DNA of 64,000 nucleotides, from NCBI GenBank assembly GCA_965240325.2, contig OZ251231.1, positions 124,001 through 188,000 of the forward strand. The letters run 5' to 3'. The position numbers and the translations under genes were made by a program. Positions within the stretch are counted from its first letter, which is position 1; each line of letters begins with the position of its first letter. Under the pieces are notes generated by a model that saw nothing but the letters and a program-made list of their open reading frames with translations, searched no databases and was not told the DNA's origin. The stretch comes from Rebecca billardiae RCC1528 (lineage: Eukaryota; Haptophyta). Positions 17,741 to 27,270 of the stretch are shown one piece after another.

Positions 17741-18847
17741 TCACCGGCGGCGCAGCGCGGTCACGAGGAACTTCTCGTCGGCGTTCTGCAGCGGGCGGTG
17801 CGCGATCACCCGCCACGCCGCACGGTCCAGCCCGCCGAGCTGCGCGAGCACCGCCTCCGCCTCCTCGCGCCCGCCCGCGTGCGCTGGGTAGACCATCACC
17901 GTGATCGCGCCGCCAACCGCGAGCGCGCGCTGCGCGGCGCGCAGGCTCGCCACCGTCGTCTCCGGCCGCGTGACGATGGAGTGGTCGCCGCCGGGGAGGT
18001 AGCCCAGGTTGTACACGACGAGGCGCGCCGTGCCGTCCGCCACGCTCCGCGGGAGCCGCTCGTGCGAGCGCACCGCCACCTCGACCGCGGGCGGCGCGCG
18101 TGCGCCCTCCAGCGCCTCGCGCACGGCCTCGCGCGTCGCGTCGGCCGCGCGCGGCTGGATGTCGACGCACACGAGCCGGCCGCGCGGCGCGGGCGTGCGC
18201 GCGCCCGCCTCCGCGCGCGCCGACGCGTCCGCGAGCACCGAGGCGAGCGCCGCCGCGTCCCGCCCGTTGCCGCAGGTCGCGTCCACCACCAAGTCCCCCG
18301 CGCGCACCGCGGCCGCCCACACGCCGCGCGCGAGCGCCTGCGTGCCCTCGAGGCGCTCCAGCGCGTCGAGGAGCGGCGCGCCGACGGTGCGATCCGAAGC
18401 GTCGCGCGCCGCGCCGTCGGCGGCGCCGACGGCCGACTCCGCCGCCGCGGGTGCGTCGACGGCGTCGACGACGTCGACCGTGATGGGCGCGCCCGCACCC
18501 GAGTCCGCGGGCGCGCGGCCGCCCCGCGCACCGCGCGCGAGCGACGACGCGGCGCGCGCGGCGACGGCCTCGAGCAGCGGGTTCACCCCCGCGCGCGCCG
18601 CGTGCGAGGTGCCGAGCAGCTCGCGCGCCGCGCGCGCCGCCGCGGCCCTTGGCTCCGCGTCGTCGCCGGCCGGCGCGTCCGCGTCTGCCGCCGCGACGCG
18701 TGCGCGCGGTGTGCCAGGCCGCCGCGCGGTGGCCGCCGCAGGCGGTGCGGCGGCGCGCGCGGCGCACGCGCATGCGAGCATGCCGAACAGCGCGAGCCGC
18801 CGCGAGCCCATGACCTCCCACGGCACCGTCCACGTGGCCGCCATCAT
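17741..18847 (-). CDS. MnmM/YtqB-type SAM-dependent methyltransferase (PF06962-like)
   Basis: 368 residues from ATG 18847 (tandem ATG). A secretory-type hydrophobic core (GSRRLALFGMLACACAARA) begins the protein, then about 140 residues of Ala/Asp-rich linker. The catalytic domain starts near residue 165: LLDALERLEGTQALARGVW, the SAM motif DLVVDATCGNGRDAAAL, VCVDIQP, SHERLP, the family signature VVYNLGYLPGGDHSIVT and IMVYPAHAGG-like TVMVYPAHAGG. Bacterial and plant relatives methylate the wobble uridine modification of tRNA (MnmM) or were annotated rRNA methylase. The leader suggests plastid targeting through the secretory route. Divergent from a small membrane protein, 93 bp between ATGs. Confidence 0.85.
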   Translation of the reverse strand: MMAATWTVPWEVMGSRRLALFGMLACACAARAAAPPAAATARRPGTPRARVAAADADAPAGDDAEPRAAAARAARELLGTSHAARAGVNPLLEAVAARAASSLARGARGGRAPADSGAGAPITVDVVDAVDAPAAAESAVGAADGAARDASDRTVGAPLLDALERLEGTQALARGVWAAAVRAGDLVVDATCGNGRDAAALASVLADASARAEAGARTPAPRGRLVCVDIQPRAADATREAVREALEGARAPPAVEVAVRSHERLPRSVADGTARLVVYNLGYLPGGDHSIVTRPETTVASLRAAQRALAVGGAITVMVYPAHAGGREEAEAVLAQLGGLDRAAWRVIAHRPLQNADEKFLVTALRRR

Positions 18848-18940
18848 GAGGGCCTGCAGCCCTCGGTCGGAGTCGGTCGGTGCCAACTGTCGCCTGCCCG
18901 CTCCGCCCCGGCCGAGCCGGGAAACTTCACACGACGCGCC

Positions 18941-19267
18941 ATGGCTTTCGTCGCCGTCGGCGCGAGCGACGGCGCGCACGACGCCGACGCGCACGCGGAG
19001 GAGGCGCGCGTTGGGCACGAGGAGGACAGCCTACTCGCGTCGGCCGAAAGCCCCCGTGCTGCCGAACGCGACGCACGCCGCGACGGCCCGGAGTCGCGCC
19101 TCTTTGCGTGTGCCGTCGCGGTAGTCGTGAGTGTGCTCGCAGTCGCCGGCGCGCTCGGCGCCGCTGCGCTGGCGGCGCAGACGAGCGGCGTGGCCGGCGA
19201 GGTCGGCACGGGCGAAGGCATAGTCGACGAGCGGAGACGACTCGCAGCGCTCGTGCTGGGCGCGTGA
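18941..19267 (+). CDS. Small single-pass membrane protein, unknown
   Basis: 108 residues, ATG at 18941. Residues 1-55 are acidic and polar (DGAHDADAHAEEARVGHEED), residues about 56-78 are one hydrophobic span (LFACAVAVVVSVLAVAGALGAAALAA) and a short charged tail follows. The ATG context (gcgccATGg) is good and it is head-to-head with the methyltransferase. No family recognised; the call rests on composition, so it could be spurious. Confidence 0.45.
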   Translation: MAFVAVGASDGAHDADAHAEEARVGHEEDSLLASAESPRAAERDARRDGPESRLFACAVAVVVSVLAVAGALGAAALAAQTSGVAGEVGTGEGIVDERRRLAALVLGA

Positions 19268-19853
19268 CGCCGGCCGGCGCAGCGGAGGCAAGCGAGCATG
19301 AAGCCGGGCCCCGGCTTGCTGGCAGTGTTCGTGGCCACGGCCGGCGAGGCATGACTGGCCTGAGTGACGAACGAGTGCGGCAGCCCCGAGCCCGCGGGCT
19401 CGTCGGACTGTGTGACACAACTGCTCATGGCTGCCTGCGACTGGGATGGCCGTGTTCAGGGCCGGTCATAGGGGCGGTCGGCCGCATCCGGGTGCCGCCG
19501 CCTGCCATCACCGAAGCCGCGGACCCGCGTCAACGGATTCAACTTATTATAATCAAGGCCTGATGATGAACTTGAAGTTGAAGCCGCCTGGCTCCTGCGT
19601 GCGTACTAGTTACTAGCAGTACGCACTAGATATCAGGACATCATCTATCTGAGGCGCGGCAAGTAGTGAAGTGACCAAGTCGGACGCGACTCACGCGGCG
19701 ACTGTAGTCGGACACTTCCAGGAGAGTTGGACGCGTCCGCGCGCCGCTGGCTGAAACAGGGCCCTGATGACGCCGCCGCCGCCGGGCACCTCCACGGTGC
19801 CCCGGCACCGCCGGGTGCGATCCGACTGGCCCGCGCGCGTGCCCGCAGCCTAG
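19268..19853. other. Intergenic region
   Basis: Convergent 3' flanks with mixed composition; AT-rich words around 19540-19640. No gene recognised. Confidence 0.4.
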
Positions 19854-20613
19854 CTAGATGTAGAAGGCCCCGCGGGACGGCGAGGCCTCGTCGTGACCCT
19901 GCTGCTGCCGCGGCGCCGCCGCCGCCTGCGGCTGCGGCGGCGGCGCGGCCTGCGGCTGCGACTGTCCGAATGGGTCCCACTGCGGCTCCGGCGCCGCCGC
20001 CCCAGGCCCCGGCCCAGGCCCCGGCGCGGGCTGCAGCCCGAACGGATCCCACGACTGCGGCGGCGCGGACGCGGGCTGCGGCGGCAGCGGCTGCGGCGCC
20101 GCCGCCGGCCGCGCAGGCTCCGGCTCCTCCAGCCCAATCAGTAGCTCAGGCGGCGACGGCTGGCGCGGCGGCGGCGCGGGCGGCGCGAGCGCGCTCGGTG
20201 GCGGCGCCGCCGTTGCAGCCGGCGGCGGCATCACGTTGGGCGAGTAGGTGGGCGCGCCGCCCGCCCGGCCGTCGGGCGGCGCGCCGCCCGCGTAGTACGG
20301 CGCGGCCGACATCTCGACGTCGGCCGACCCCCCGCCGAAGCGCGCGTCGCTGCTGTCGCTGCCAAACGCGACGGCGCCGCCGCGCGCGCCGCCCGCGCGC
20401 GGGTTGCGCGCGCTCGCGGCCCCGCCCTTCCTGCGCTGCCGGTAGACGCAGAAGCCCGCGAAGCAGCACGCCGCGATCGCGAGCAGCACGCCGAGCGCGA
20501 CCACACTCTCGTCCTCGCCGTCGTCGCTCGGCGGCCGCGGCGCCGGCGTGCTCGACGAGCTGTCGTCGTCGTCGTCGTCGTCGTCGTCGCCCCCGCCCCC
20601 GCCGCCGCCACTC

Positions 20614-20650
<37 letters not shown>

Positions 20651-21830
20651 TCGGCGTGGGCCACACCTGCGCGCGCACCGCGGCCGCGCTGAGCAGCGTC
20701 GCGCCCGTTTCGGCGAGTATCGCCGCGCCGAGCGCGTCGACGTTCGCCCCGTCCTCGAACCAGCCCACGTACCCCGAGAGCTTCACCGAGCTGACGAAGC
20801 GCTCGTAGACGTTGAGCGTGACCAGCCCGGAGCTGTCCTCGCTCTCAATCCGGGAGAAGTCCGGGGGACTGAGGCCGAGCGCGGCGGCGAAGGCGCGGGT
20901 GAGGTTGGCGCCCGCCTCGGTGCCCGCGCCCCACGCGCTGATCTCCGTGCTGTTGAGCACGAGCTCCACCTCGGTGATCACGCCGATCAGCGGCGGCGGC
21001 GAGGCGGGCGGCGGCTGCGGCGGCGAGGGCGGCGGCGAGGGCGGAGGCGCGGGCGGCGGCGAGGGCGGTGGCGCGGGCGGCGGCCTCGGCGGCGTGGGCG
21101 GCGGGGGCGGCGGCGAGGGCGGCGGCGCGGGCGGCGGCGCGGGCGGCGGCGCGGGCGGCGGCGAGGGCGGCTGCTGCGTCGTTGGCGGTGCCGCCGGCGG
21201 CGAAGCTGGCGGCGGCGAGGGCGGCGGCGAGGGCGGCGGCGAGGGCGGCGGCGGCGGCGAGGGTGGCGGCGAGGGCGGCGGCGCAGGTGGCGGTGCCGGC
21301 GGCGGTGCGGGTGGCGGCGAGGGAGGCGACGCGGGCGTCGATGCTGGTACGGGCACGGGCGGCGGCGAAGGCGGCGGCAGCGGCTGCGCCGTCGAGGGCG
21401 GCGGCGAGGGCGGCGGCGAGGGCGGCGGCGAGGGCGGCGGCGAGGGCGGCGGCGAGGGGAGTGGCGGCGGCGAAGGCGGCGGTAATGGCTGGGTGCCCGC
21501 GGGCGGCGGCGAGGGCGGCGGTGAGGGCGGCGGTGAGGGCGGCGGCGAGGGCGGCGGCGAGGGGAGCGGCGGCGTCGAAGGCGGCGGTAATGGCTGGGTG
21601 CCCGCGGGCGGCGGCGAGGGTGGTGGCGAGGGAGGCAGTGTGGGCGGCGAGGCTGGCTGCGCGGCCGACGGCGGCGGCAAGGGCGGTGGCGAGGGCGATA
21701 CGGGTGGCGGCGAGGGCGGTGGCAAGGGTGGCGGAGACGGAGGCGGCCTCGGGGCTGGGGACGGCGGCGGCGGCGGGGCTGCTGCGCTCAGCAGCGCTGC
21801 GCCGAGCAGGAGGGCAGCTCGAAGACGCAT
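19854..21830 (-). CDS. Proline-rich (pherophorin-like) type I surface protein
   Basis: 658 residues from ATG 21830, chosen because it starts a good signal peptide (MRLRAALLLGAALLSAA); an upstream in-frame ATG (21956) lacks one. Residues about 20-330 are PPSPPP-type repeats like hydroxyproline-rich cell wall glycoproteins. A folded-looking domain follows (about 330-440: GVITEVELVLNSTEISAWG ... LTRAFAAALGLSPPDFSRI ... VTLNVYERF ... YVGWFEDGANVDALG). Then come Gly, Asp and Ser homopolymer tracts, one transmembrane span (VALGVLLAIAACCFAGFCVY) with RQRRKG stop-transfer, and a proline-rich cytoplasmic tail ending GAFYI. A wall-membrane linker is plausible. The repeats are encoded by a (ggcggcgag)n-like minisatellite. 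Confidence 0.8.
20990..21780. repeat. Coding minisatellite (PPSPPP repeats)
   Basis: About 790 bp of degenerate ggcggcgag/ggcggcggc units that encode the Pro/Ser repeats on the minus strand. Two longer units (cccgcgggcggcggcgaggg, with aatggctgggtg, near 21485 and 21590) are near-identical copies, showing unit duplication. Confidence 0.75.
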
Positions 21831-22265
21831 GGCGGATGGCCGAACCGCGGCGGCGCCCGTCGACAGTCCGGGATGTCCGTTGGTTACTTTTGCGAGGCCG
21901 GACTGTGCAATCATCGGCGCGCGGATACGCGGGGTGATGACAATGACAGTCGGCATCGTCAGGCTTCACTTTCAACTTGTCACATCAAGCCCGGCCTGGC
22001 GCTGTGCGGGCTATACACTGTTCCCTGCTTGATCAGCATACATACTGTATTCGACCACTTCTTCTTCAAAGGTACTAGGTAGTACACCTACAGCAGGCCC
22101 AGCCCACAGGTGAGGGCGCGAGCAGCAACCACGCAACCGCTCACAGGCTGGGCCTGAGTACTAGCGGCGCCCGCCTCGGCAGAGCGCGGACGGCGGATAG
22201 CCGGCTCGCAGCTCGGCTGCGCCTGCGCCGAGCTCGGCGCGCCCCGCGCCGCCCCGCGCGCCCCG
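21831..22265. other. Intergenic region between tandem minus-strand genes
   Basis: Holds the promoter side of the proline-rich gene and the 3' flank of the OTU gene. AT-rich from 21960 to 22090. No gene recognised. Confidence 0.4.
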
Positions 22266-23027
22266 CTACCCGTTGAAGTTGCGCTCGATCGAGTTGTAGT
22301 GGATGGGCGAGATGTACGTTACGAACAGCCGGCGCACGGGCACGCCCGCGCCCGGCGTGTACACGAGGTGCCAGCCGCCCGTGCCGGGCGTCGAGGTGAT
22401 GACGTGGATGATGCAGCGGAACGTGTCGGCGGCGGCCCTGAGCGTTAGCTCGTCCCCCCACTTCTTCGATTCCTGCATCGAGCGCACCCACGGCTCGAAC
22501 TCGCCCGCCTCGAAGAAGATCTCGAAGTCGTCTCGAGCCTTGAGCAGCTGCGCGCACGCGCGCTCGCGCACGTACGCGTGGTGCTCCTGCGTGCCGAAGA
22601 GCTGGTACGAGAGCGCGCGGAACTGGCAGTTGCCGTCGTCGCCCATCCGCGCCTCCTTCAGCTCGCAGAACGCCAGCCGCTCCCGCAGCAGCTTGAGGCC
22701 GGCCGAGATGTCGTGCTCGCGCCCGCCCACCTCGTCGGCCGAGACCGCGCGGCGCAGGCCGGCGCTCTTGGTGGTCGCGACGGCGGATCCGCTACCCGCA
22801 TACTCGGGTCGCTTCGCCACGCGCGCCGCGTCGAGCCGCCGCTTGAAGAGGATCCGCGCCTTGAGCACAGTCGCAGCAAACTCCTCGGGTGGCACGGCGA
22901 CACCGAGCGCGCTCGCGATCTGCTCGTCCTCGAGCGGCGCGCGCACGATGCGCGGCCCGCCATCGTCCGGCTCGTCCGGAGGCGTGGCGCTCATGACGGG
23001 CGCGGGCGCCGAGCAGCGCACGCCCAT
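22266..23027 (-). CDS. OTU-family cysteine protease (deubiquitinase-like)
   Basis: 253 residues from ATG 23027 (another ATG 11 codons later). The C-terminal half is an OTU domain: MGDDGNCQFRALS with Asp131 and nucleophile Cys134, a helix HHAYVRERACAQL, WGDELTLRAAADTF, VITSTPG and the terminal FVTYISPIHYNSIE with the catalytic His243. This is the typical OTU order and spacing. OTU proteases cleave ubiquitin from substrates. The N-terminal 100 residues are polar and include an acidic stretch and a basic helix (ILFKRRLDAARVAKRPEY). The gene is divergent from the Vma12-like gene, 199 bp between ATGs. Confidence 0.9.
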   Translation of the reverse strand: MGVRCSAPAPVMSATPPDEPDDGGPRIVRAPLEDEQIASALGVAVPPEEFAATVLKARILFKRRLDAARVAKRPEYAGSGSAVATTKSAGLRRAVSADEVGGREHDISAGLKLLRERLAFCELKEARMGDDGNCQFRALSYQLFGTQEHHAYVRERACAQLLKARDDFEIFFEAGEFEPWVRSMQESKKWGDELTLRAAADTFRCIIHVITSTPGTGGWHLVYTPGAGVPVRRLFVTYISPIHYNSIERNFNG

Positions 23028-23226
23028 CCAAGGGCCAGCCGCGCCAGCGCTGGCGAGCGGCAAGCCCACAGGCGGGTGGTAGAGCGGTGGGTAGCAGACC
23101 ACCGGCAGTGCAGCCGGCTCGATTTTCGTTTTGACGACGACGACGGTGATGATGACAATGGCGGCGGATTGTTTTGTTGGATAAGGAAAAATACGCCGGG
23201 CGCGTCGATCAAGGTCGCTCGCCACG
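23028..23226. promoter_or_regulatory. Divergent intergenic region with T/G tract
   Basis: 199 bp between the OTU and Vma12-like start codons. It contains gattttcgttttgacgacga and attgttttgttgg (23110-23185), low-GC tracts like those between other divergent pairs. Confidence 0.4.
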
Positions 23227-23928
23227 ATGCCCGACGCGCTCTTGAGTGTCACGCCGGCGATCCGCTCGGCGGTCGAGGCGCTGGCAGGGAGCGCGGCAGC
23301 GGGCGACGACGCGGACCTCGTGGGCGTGGTCGCGCGGCTCGGCGGCGCCGACCACGCCACGCTCGCCGAGCTGCGCGCCGTCGCCGCCGGCACACGCGCA
23401 CACCTCGCGCCCGCTGAGGCGCGCTGGCTGCACGAGCTCATCGTCGGGAGCACGCTCGTGAGCGCGCCGACGAAGGCGGCGCCGCGCGCGCGCGACCCGG
23501 AGCTGGCGAGGCGGCTCGAGCGCCTCGAGAACGCGCGGCAGAACCAGGAGTACGCGCGCATGGTGCGCGACATCACGAGCAAGGACGTGCACAAGGAGCG
23601 CGAGGCGAACGAGATCGCCTCATACAAGGCGAGCATGGGCGTCGGTGTGAACATGCTGGTCAGCGTCGCGACGATGTTCACCGCCGGGTGGTTCGTCACG
23701 AAGAACGCGCTCGGTGCAGGTCCGACCGACGTGCTCCCCATCATCGGCGGCCTCCTCTCCGCCGCCGCCACGCTGCTGCTCGAGACGTGGCTGTTTGTGA
23801 TCCGCACGTCACGTGTCGACTCGGCGGCGAGCAAGCGCGACGCGACCAAGCGCGACGCGACCAAGCGGTCGAAGGCGCAGCACACGGAGTTCAGCGATCT
23901 CTCCCGCATCCACGATCACTACGACTGA
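23227..23928 (+). CDS. Vma12/TMEM199-like V-ATPase assembly factor
   Basis: 233 residues, single exon. The mid-protein motif RWLHELIVGSTLV followed by LARRLERLENARQNQEYARMVRDIT is the family core of the ER-resident assembly factors of the V-ATPase Vo sector (yeast Vma12, human TMEM199). Two transmembrane spans follow (about 137-157, NMLVSVATMFTAGWFV; and about 167-188, LPIIGGLLSAAATLLLETW). The C-terminal tail is basic with a KRDATKRDATKR repeat, cytosolic by the known topology. Length is close to the human protein (about 208). It would act in the ER to build vacuolar proton pumps. Confidence 0.85.
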   Translation: MPDALLSVTPAIRSAVEALAGSAAAGDDADLVGVVARLGGADHATLAELRAVAAGTRAHLAPAEARWLHELIVGSTLVSAPTKAAPRARDPELARRLERLENARQNQEYARMVRDITSKDVHKEREANEIASYKASMGVGVNMLVSVATMFTAGWFVTKNALGAGPTDVLPIIGGLLSAAATLLLETWLFVIRTSRVDSAASKRDATKRDATKRSKAQHTEFSDLSRIHDHYD

Positions 23929-24780
23929 GCGCCCGCGCTGCTGCTGCTCCGGCCACAGTCCGAAGCACGTGATGTCCACACGCGGCTGACGGGCGCCGCC
24001 AGCGATGAGTGAGCCGAAGCATGCGCATGCGGGGCGCGCCCCCCACTGCCCGCAGTCGGCCCGGGCCCCACGGTCAGGCATGCCTGAACCTGAGACTACT
24101 GAGCCCTGACAGCGCGTGATGCTGCGCATAGATCTGCACTGCTCGGAGAGTGAGGGCGTACGCCTACGGTACCCGCTGACCGAGTGACGGTGAGACGTAC
24201 GGCCGTACCGCCGGCGCGGACTCGCGGACCCGCGAGTGCCGGCGGCGCCGCTCCTGACTAGCTGCTTAGCCTGCTTACGTAATACGACGTTACTTTGATC
24301 GATGAACCAGAACTACGCTGACTCCGGCTATGTGCTGATGCTAAGACTATATTTATTATAATAGCAGTGCTGGCGGCCGAATTTAATAACACCGCGCCGC
24401 CGCCAATATATTCGTCGCTAATAATATATATATGGCGCGGCCGTCGCGGTCGGGCCCGCAGGCGCTGGATTGTGAGCCCGCGGCGACCCGCCCACGGATG
24501 GCCATGTCGCCGAGTCGTCGCGCACTGTCCCGGAGTGTCCGCCGGTCAGTCGCGGACCCGAGTCACGGAGCCGCCGCGCCGTGGCACCGAGCACTCGGAG
24601 CAGTAGAGTGATGCCTATCGTCTGACGATATTAAATAATTATCGCGATCAAGTAAGCAGACGATGAGCACAGGCGCGGATGGAAGTTCTTGCTGATATAT
24701 ATATGACAGGTCACTGAGCCAACGCGGGGCGTGGCCGAACAGCCCGATGGCAATGTCGGCGATGAGGACCCATCCGACGG
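23929..24780. other. Intergenic, partly AT-rich
   Basis: Convergent 3' region. AT-rich patches at 24335-24440 include a short (TA)n run. No gene or structured RNA recognised. Confidence 0.4.
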
Positions 24781-25361
24781 TCAGCGCTTGCGGCTGCGAG
24801 CACGCGCCTGTTTCAACTTGACCTTGCGATTGCGCTTGCGTGCGTCGCCGCGTTTGGCCTGCTTTCGACCGGTCTTGTGCTTTTTGTGCACGCCCAAAGA
24901 CGGCGGCGCATCGATGGCGATGTCCCCGTCCTCGTCCACCTCGAGCGCTGGTGCGGCGGGCGGCAGCTCGGCAGCCGGCTGCGGACGCGACGGCTTGCGC
25001 GACGGCACTGGAATGGCGAGTAGCTCGGTGGCGACCGATTCGAACGCCTCCATGGCGTCTGGTTTAGACGTATCTGCGCCTGCTGCGCGCATCCACCCCC
25101 CATGCCGCCAGCGCTCTCAGATGCGTGCCAGTGCGAGCGCACGAGCGCGCGCGCGCGCGCGCAAAGCGCGCCGCAGTTGCGCCCACCTGGTGGCTTGCGC
25201 GGCTCTGCCCGCTTCACGACGGCGCGCGCACTCGCGGCGACGAGCTCGCGCCGGCGTTCGTTGAGCGACTTGGCGCTCGCTGCCGTTAGCGACGACGGCA
25301 CGGCCGCGAGGAGTCCCTGCTTCCTCAGCCGCTTTGTCTCCTGCCGCTTCGTCTTCCCCAT
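24781..25361 (-). CDS. Small basic, probably nucleolar protein
   Basis: Two exons: 25361-25187 and 25079-24781 (157 residues). The 107-nt intron starts GTGGGCGC and ends GCAGCAG; splicing joins RKPPG to ADTSKPDAMEAFESV. The N-terminus is KTKRQETKRLRKQGLL, the centre is an acidic strip (EVDEDGDIAIDAPP) after a Pro-rich stretch, and the C-terminus is strongly basic (HKKHKTGRKQAKRGDARKRN). This charge layout is typical of nucleolar or ribosome-biogenesis factors, but I do not recognise a named family. It is head-to-head with the epimerase gene, 110 bp between ATGs. Confidence 0.65.
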
Positions 25362-25471
25362 CGTGGATGGACGTGCCGGCACGTCCTCCGGCCGGGGAGG
25401 CGATCAGCCGACGCGGTCCGGCTGCTCGGTGGCCGTCTTCATCATCAGTGATCAGGCCGCTGAGGACGATC
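25362..25471. promoter_or_regulatory. Divergent intergenic region (basic protein / epimerase)
   Basis: 110 bp between two start codons. Contains the palindrome gtgccggcac (25374-25383). No TATA box seen. Confidence 0.35.
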
Positions 25472-26882
25472 ATGCCTGCCGTCAGCCGCCTCGCGCTCGC
25501 GCTCGTCGCGCTCTCGGGTGGCTCGCGTGCGTTCAGCACGCCGGCGCCCGGGCAGGCGCGCCAGTCGAAAGCGTCGCGCCTGCTGCGCTCCGCCGCCCCG
25601 CGAGGCCGCGACTCCGGCCGCCTCGCCGCGCTGCACGGCGGCGGCGGCGGCGGCGGCGGTGCCGAGCGGCCGCTCGACGTGCTCATCACCGGCGGCGTGG
25701 GCTACATCGGCAGCCACACCGTGGTCGAGCTGCTCAACGCGGGGCACAACGTGATCGTGGTGGACAACCTGTGCAACGCCAACATCGAGTGCCTGCAGCG
25801 CGTCCAGCGCATCACCGGCAAGCCCGTGCCGTTCTACGAGTGCGACGTGCGCGACGCGGCGGCGCTCGAGCGCGTCTTCGCCGCGCACCGGATCGACGCG
25901 GTGATCCACTTCGCCGGGCTGAAGGCCGTGGGCGAGTCGGTGCAGAAGCCCCTCGAGTACTACGACTGCAACGTGCGCGGCGCCGTCACGCTGCTGCAGG
26001 TGATGGGCAAGGCGGGCTGCAAGCAGATCGTCTTCTCCTCGTCTGCGACCGTGTACGGCGACCCCGCCTCCGTCCCCGTCGACGAGAGCTTCCCGACGGG
26101 CGCGACGAACCCGTACGGACGGACGAAGCTGATGATCGAGGAGATCCTGCACGACCTCGCGCGCTCGGACGACGAGTGGCAGGTGCGCGCGCGCGCGCGA
26201 GCGAGCGTGCTCGCGCCGTGGCGCGCGGCGCGCGGGCGCAGCGCGGCGCCACGGCGCGCGCTGACGCGCGCGGCGCCCGCGCATGCGCCGCGCCCGCCCG
26301 CAGATCTCCGTGCTGCGCTACTTCAACCCGGTGGGCGCGCACCGCTCGGGGATCATCGGCGAGGACCCGAAGGGCATCCCGAACAACCTGATGCCCTTCA
26401 TCCAGCAGGTCGCCGTCGGCATCCGGCCGAAGCTCTCCGTGTTTGGCGCGGACTATTCGACCCAGGACGGCACGGGCGTGCGTGACTACATCCACGTGGT
26501 CGACCTGGCGCAGGGGCACGTGGCCGCGCTGCGCCGGATGACGAGCGCGCGCGACGGGTTCGCCGTGTACAACCTGGGCACCGGCCAGGGCTACTCGGTC
26601 CTCGACATGGTCGCAGCATTCAGCGCGGCGTGCGGCAAGGAGCTCCCGTACGAGCTCGCGCCGCGCCGGCCGGGCGACGTGGCCGTCGTGTACGCCGAGA
26701 CGAGCAAGGCGGCGTCCGAGCTGGGCTGGAGGGCGGAGCTGGGGCTGCGCGAGATGTGCGAGGACTCGTGGCGCTGGGCGAGCAACAACCCGAACGGGTA
26801 CGGGCCGTCGCCGCCCGCTGCGCCGCCTGCAGACTCCGAGCAGAGGCCTGCGTCGAGCAGCGCTGCTGGCGCCGCCAAGTGA
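25472..26882 (+). CDS. galE: UDP-glucose 4-epimerase with plastid-type leader
   Basis: Two exons, 25472-26182 and 26304-26882 (429 residues). The 121-nt intron starts GTGCGCGC, ends CCGCAG, and splicing restores [18 protein letters not shown]. The enzyme interconverts UDP-glucose and UDP-galactose with bound NAD. Visible: the Rossmann motif [43 protein letters not shown] (catalytic Ser/Thr), NPYGRTK (catalytic Tyr and Lys), [21 protein letters not shown] and [11 protein letters not shown]. Residues 1-20 form a signal peptide and the predicted cleavage leaves Phe at +1 ([16 protein letters not shown]), the hallmark of import into red-lineage complex plastids. A Gly-tract separates leader and enzyme. 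A plastid role would be UDP-galactose supply for galactolipids. Confidence 0.95.
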
Positions 26883-27270
26883 GCAGCGAGCCGTCGCGAG
26901 GCTTGGCCATGTCCGTCGGCGACCTCGGACCGGGACCGGCCCCGGCGGCCGACCCCGCTACGGCTCACCCTCGGCGTCATCGTCATCGTGCATCGACTGC
27001 CACTGCTAATAGGACTCATCTGACCGTTGATCGCCACGAAGGATGGCCAACCGATACGGATGCTTCACGGTTTGTCGGTTTCCCTTTCCGTTTCATTCTA
27101 CAAGTATGTAGGCTACGACGGCTGCAGCTCGATTATTTTCGTCAGCATCAGATTGTGAGAAGCGCGCCCCGCTGCCGAGCCCCCGGCCGACGAGTCGACG
27201 ACGCCCCAAGCCCGCCTTTGGCCGGCCGCGAGCGAGCCTACGAGGGTGGCGAGCAAACGCACGCGCACTC
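26883..27270. other. Intergenic region
   Basis: 3' flank of the epimerase and promoter of the membrane-protein gene. AT-richer around 27060-27150. No gene recognised. Confidence 0.4.

Noticed and set aside
18844-19428. Minus-strand frame overlapping the small membrane protein
   Set aside because: Ser/Ala/Thr-rich with no recognisable features; the plus-strand frame has a clean TM segment and is head-to-head with a real gene.
20812-22032. Plus-strand poly-glycine frame
   Set aside because: Mirror of the PPSPPP repeats on the minus strand, which has signal peptide and TM anchor.
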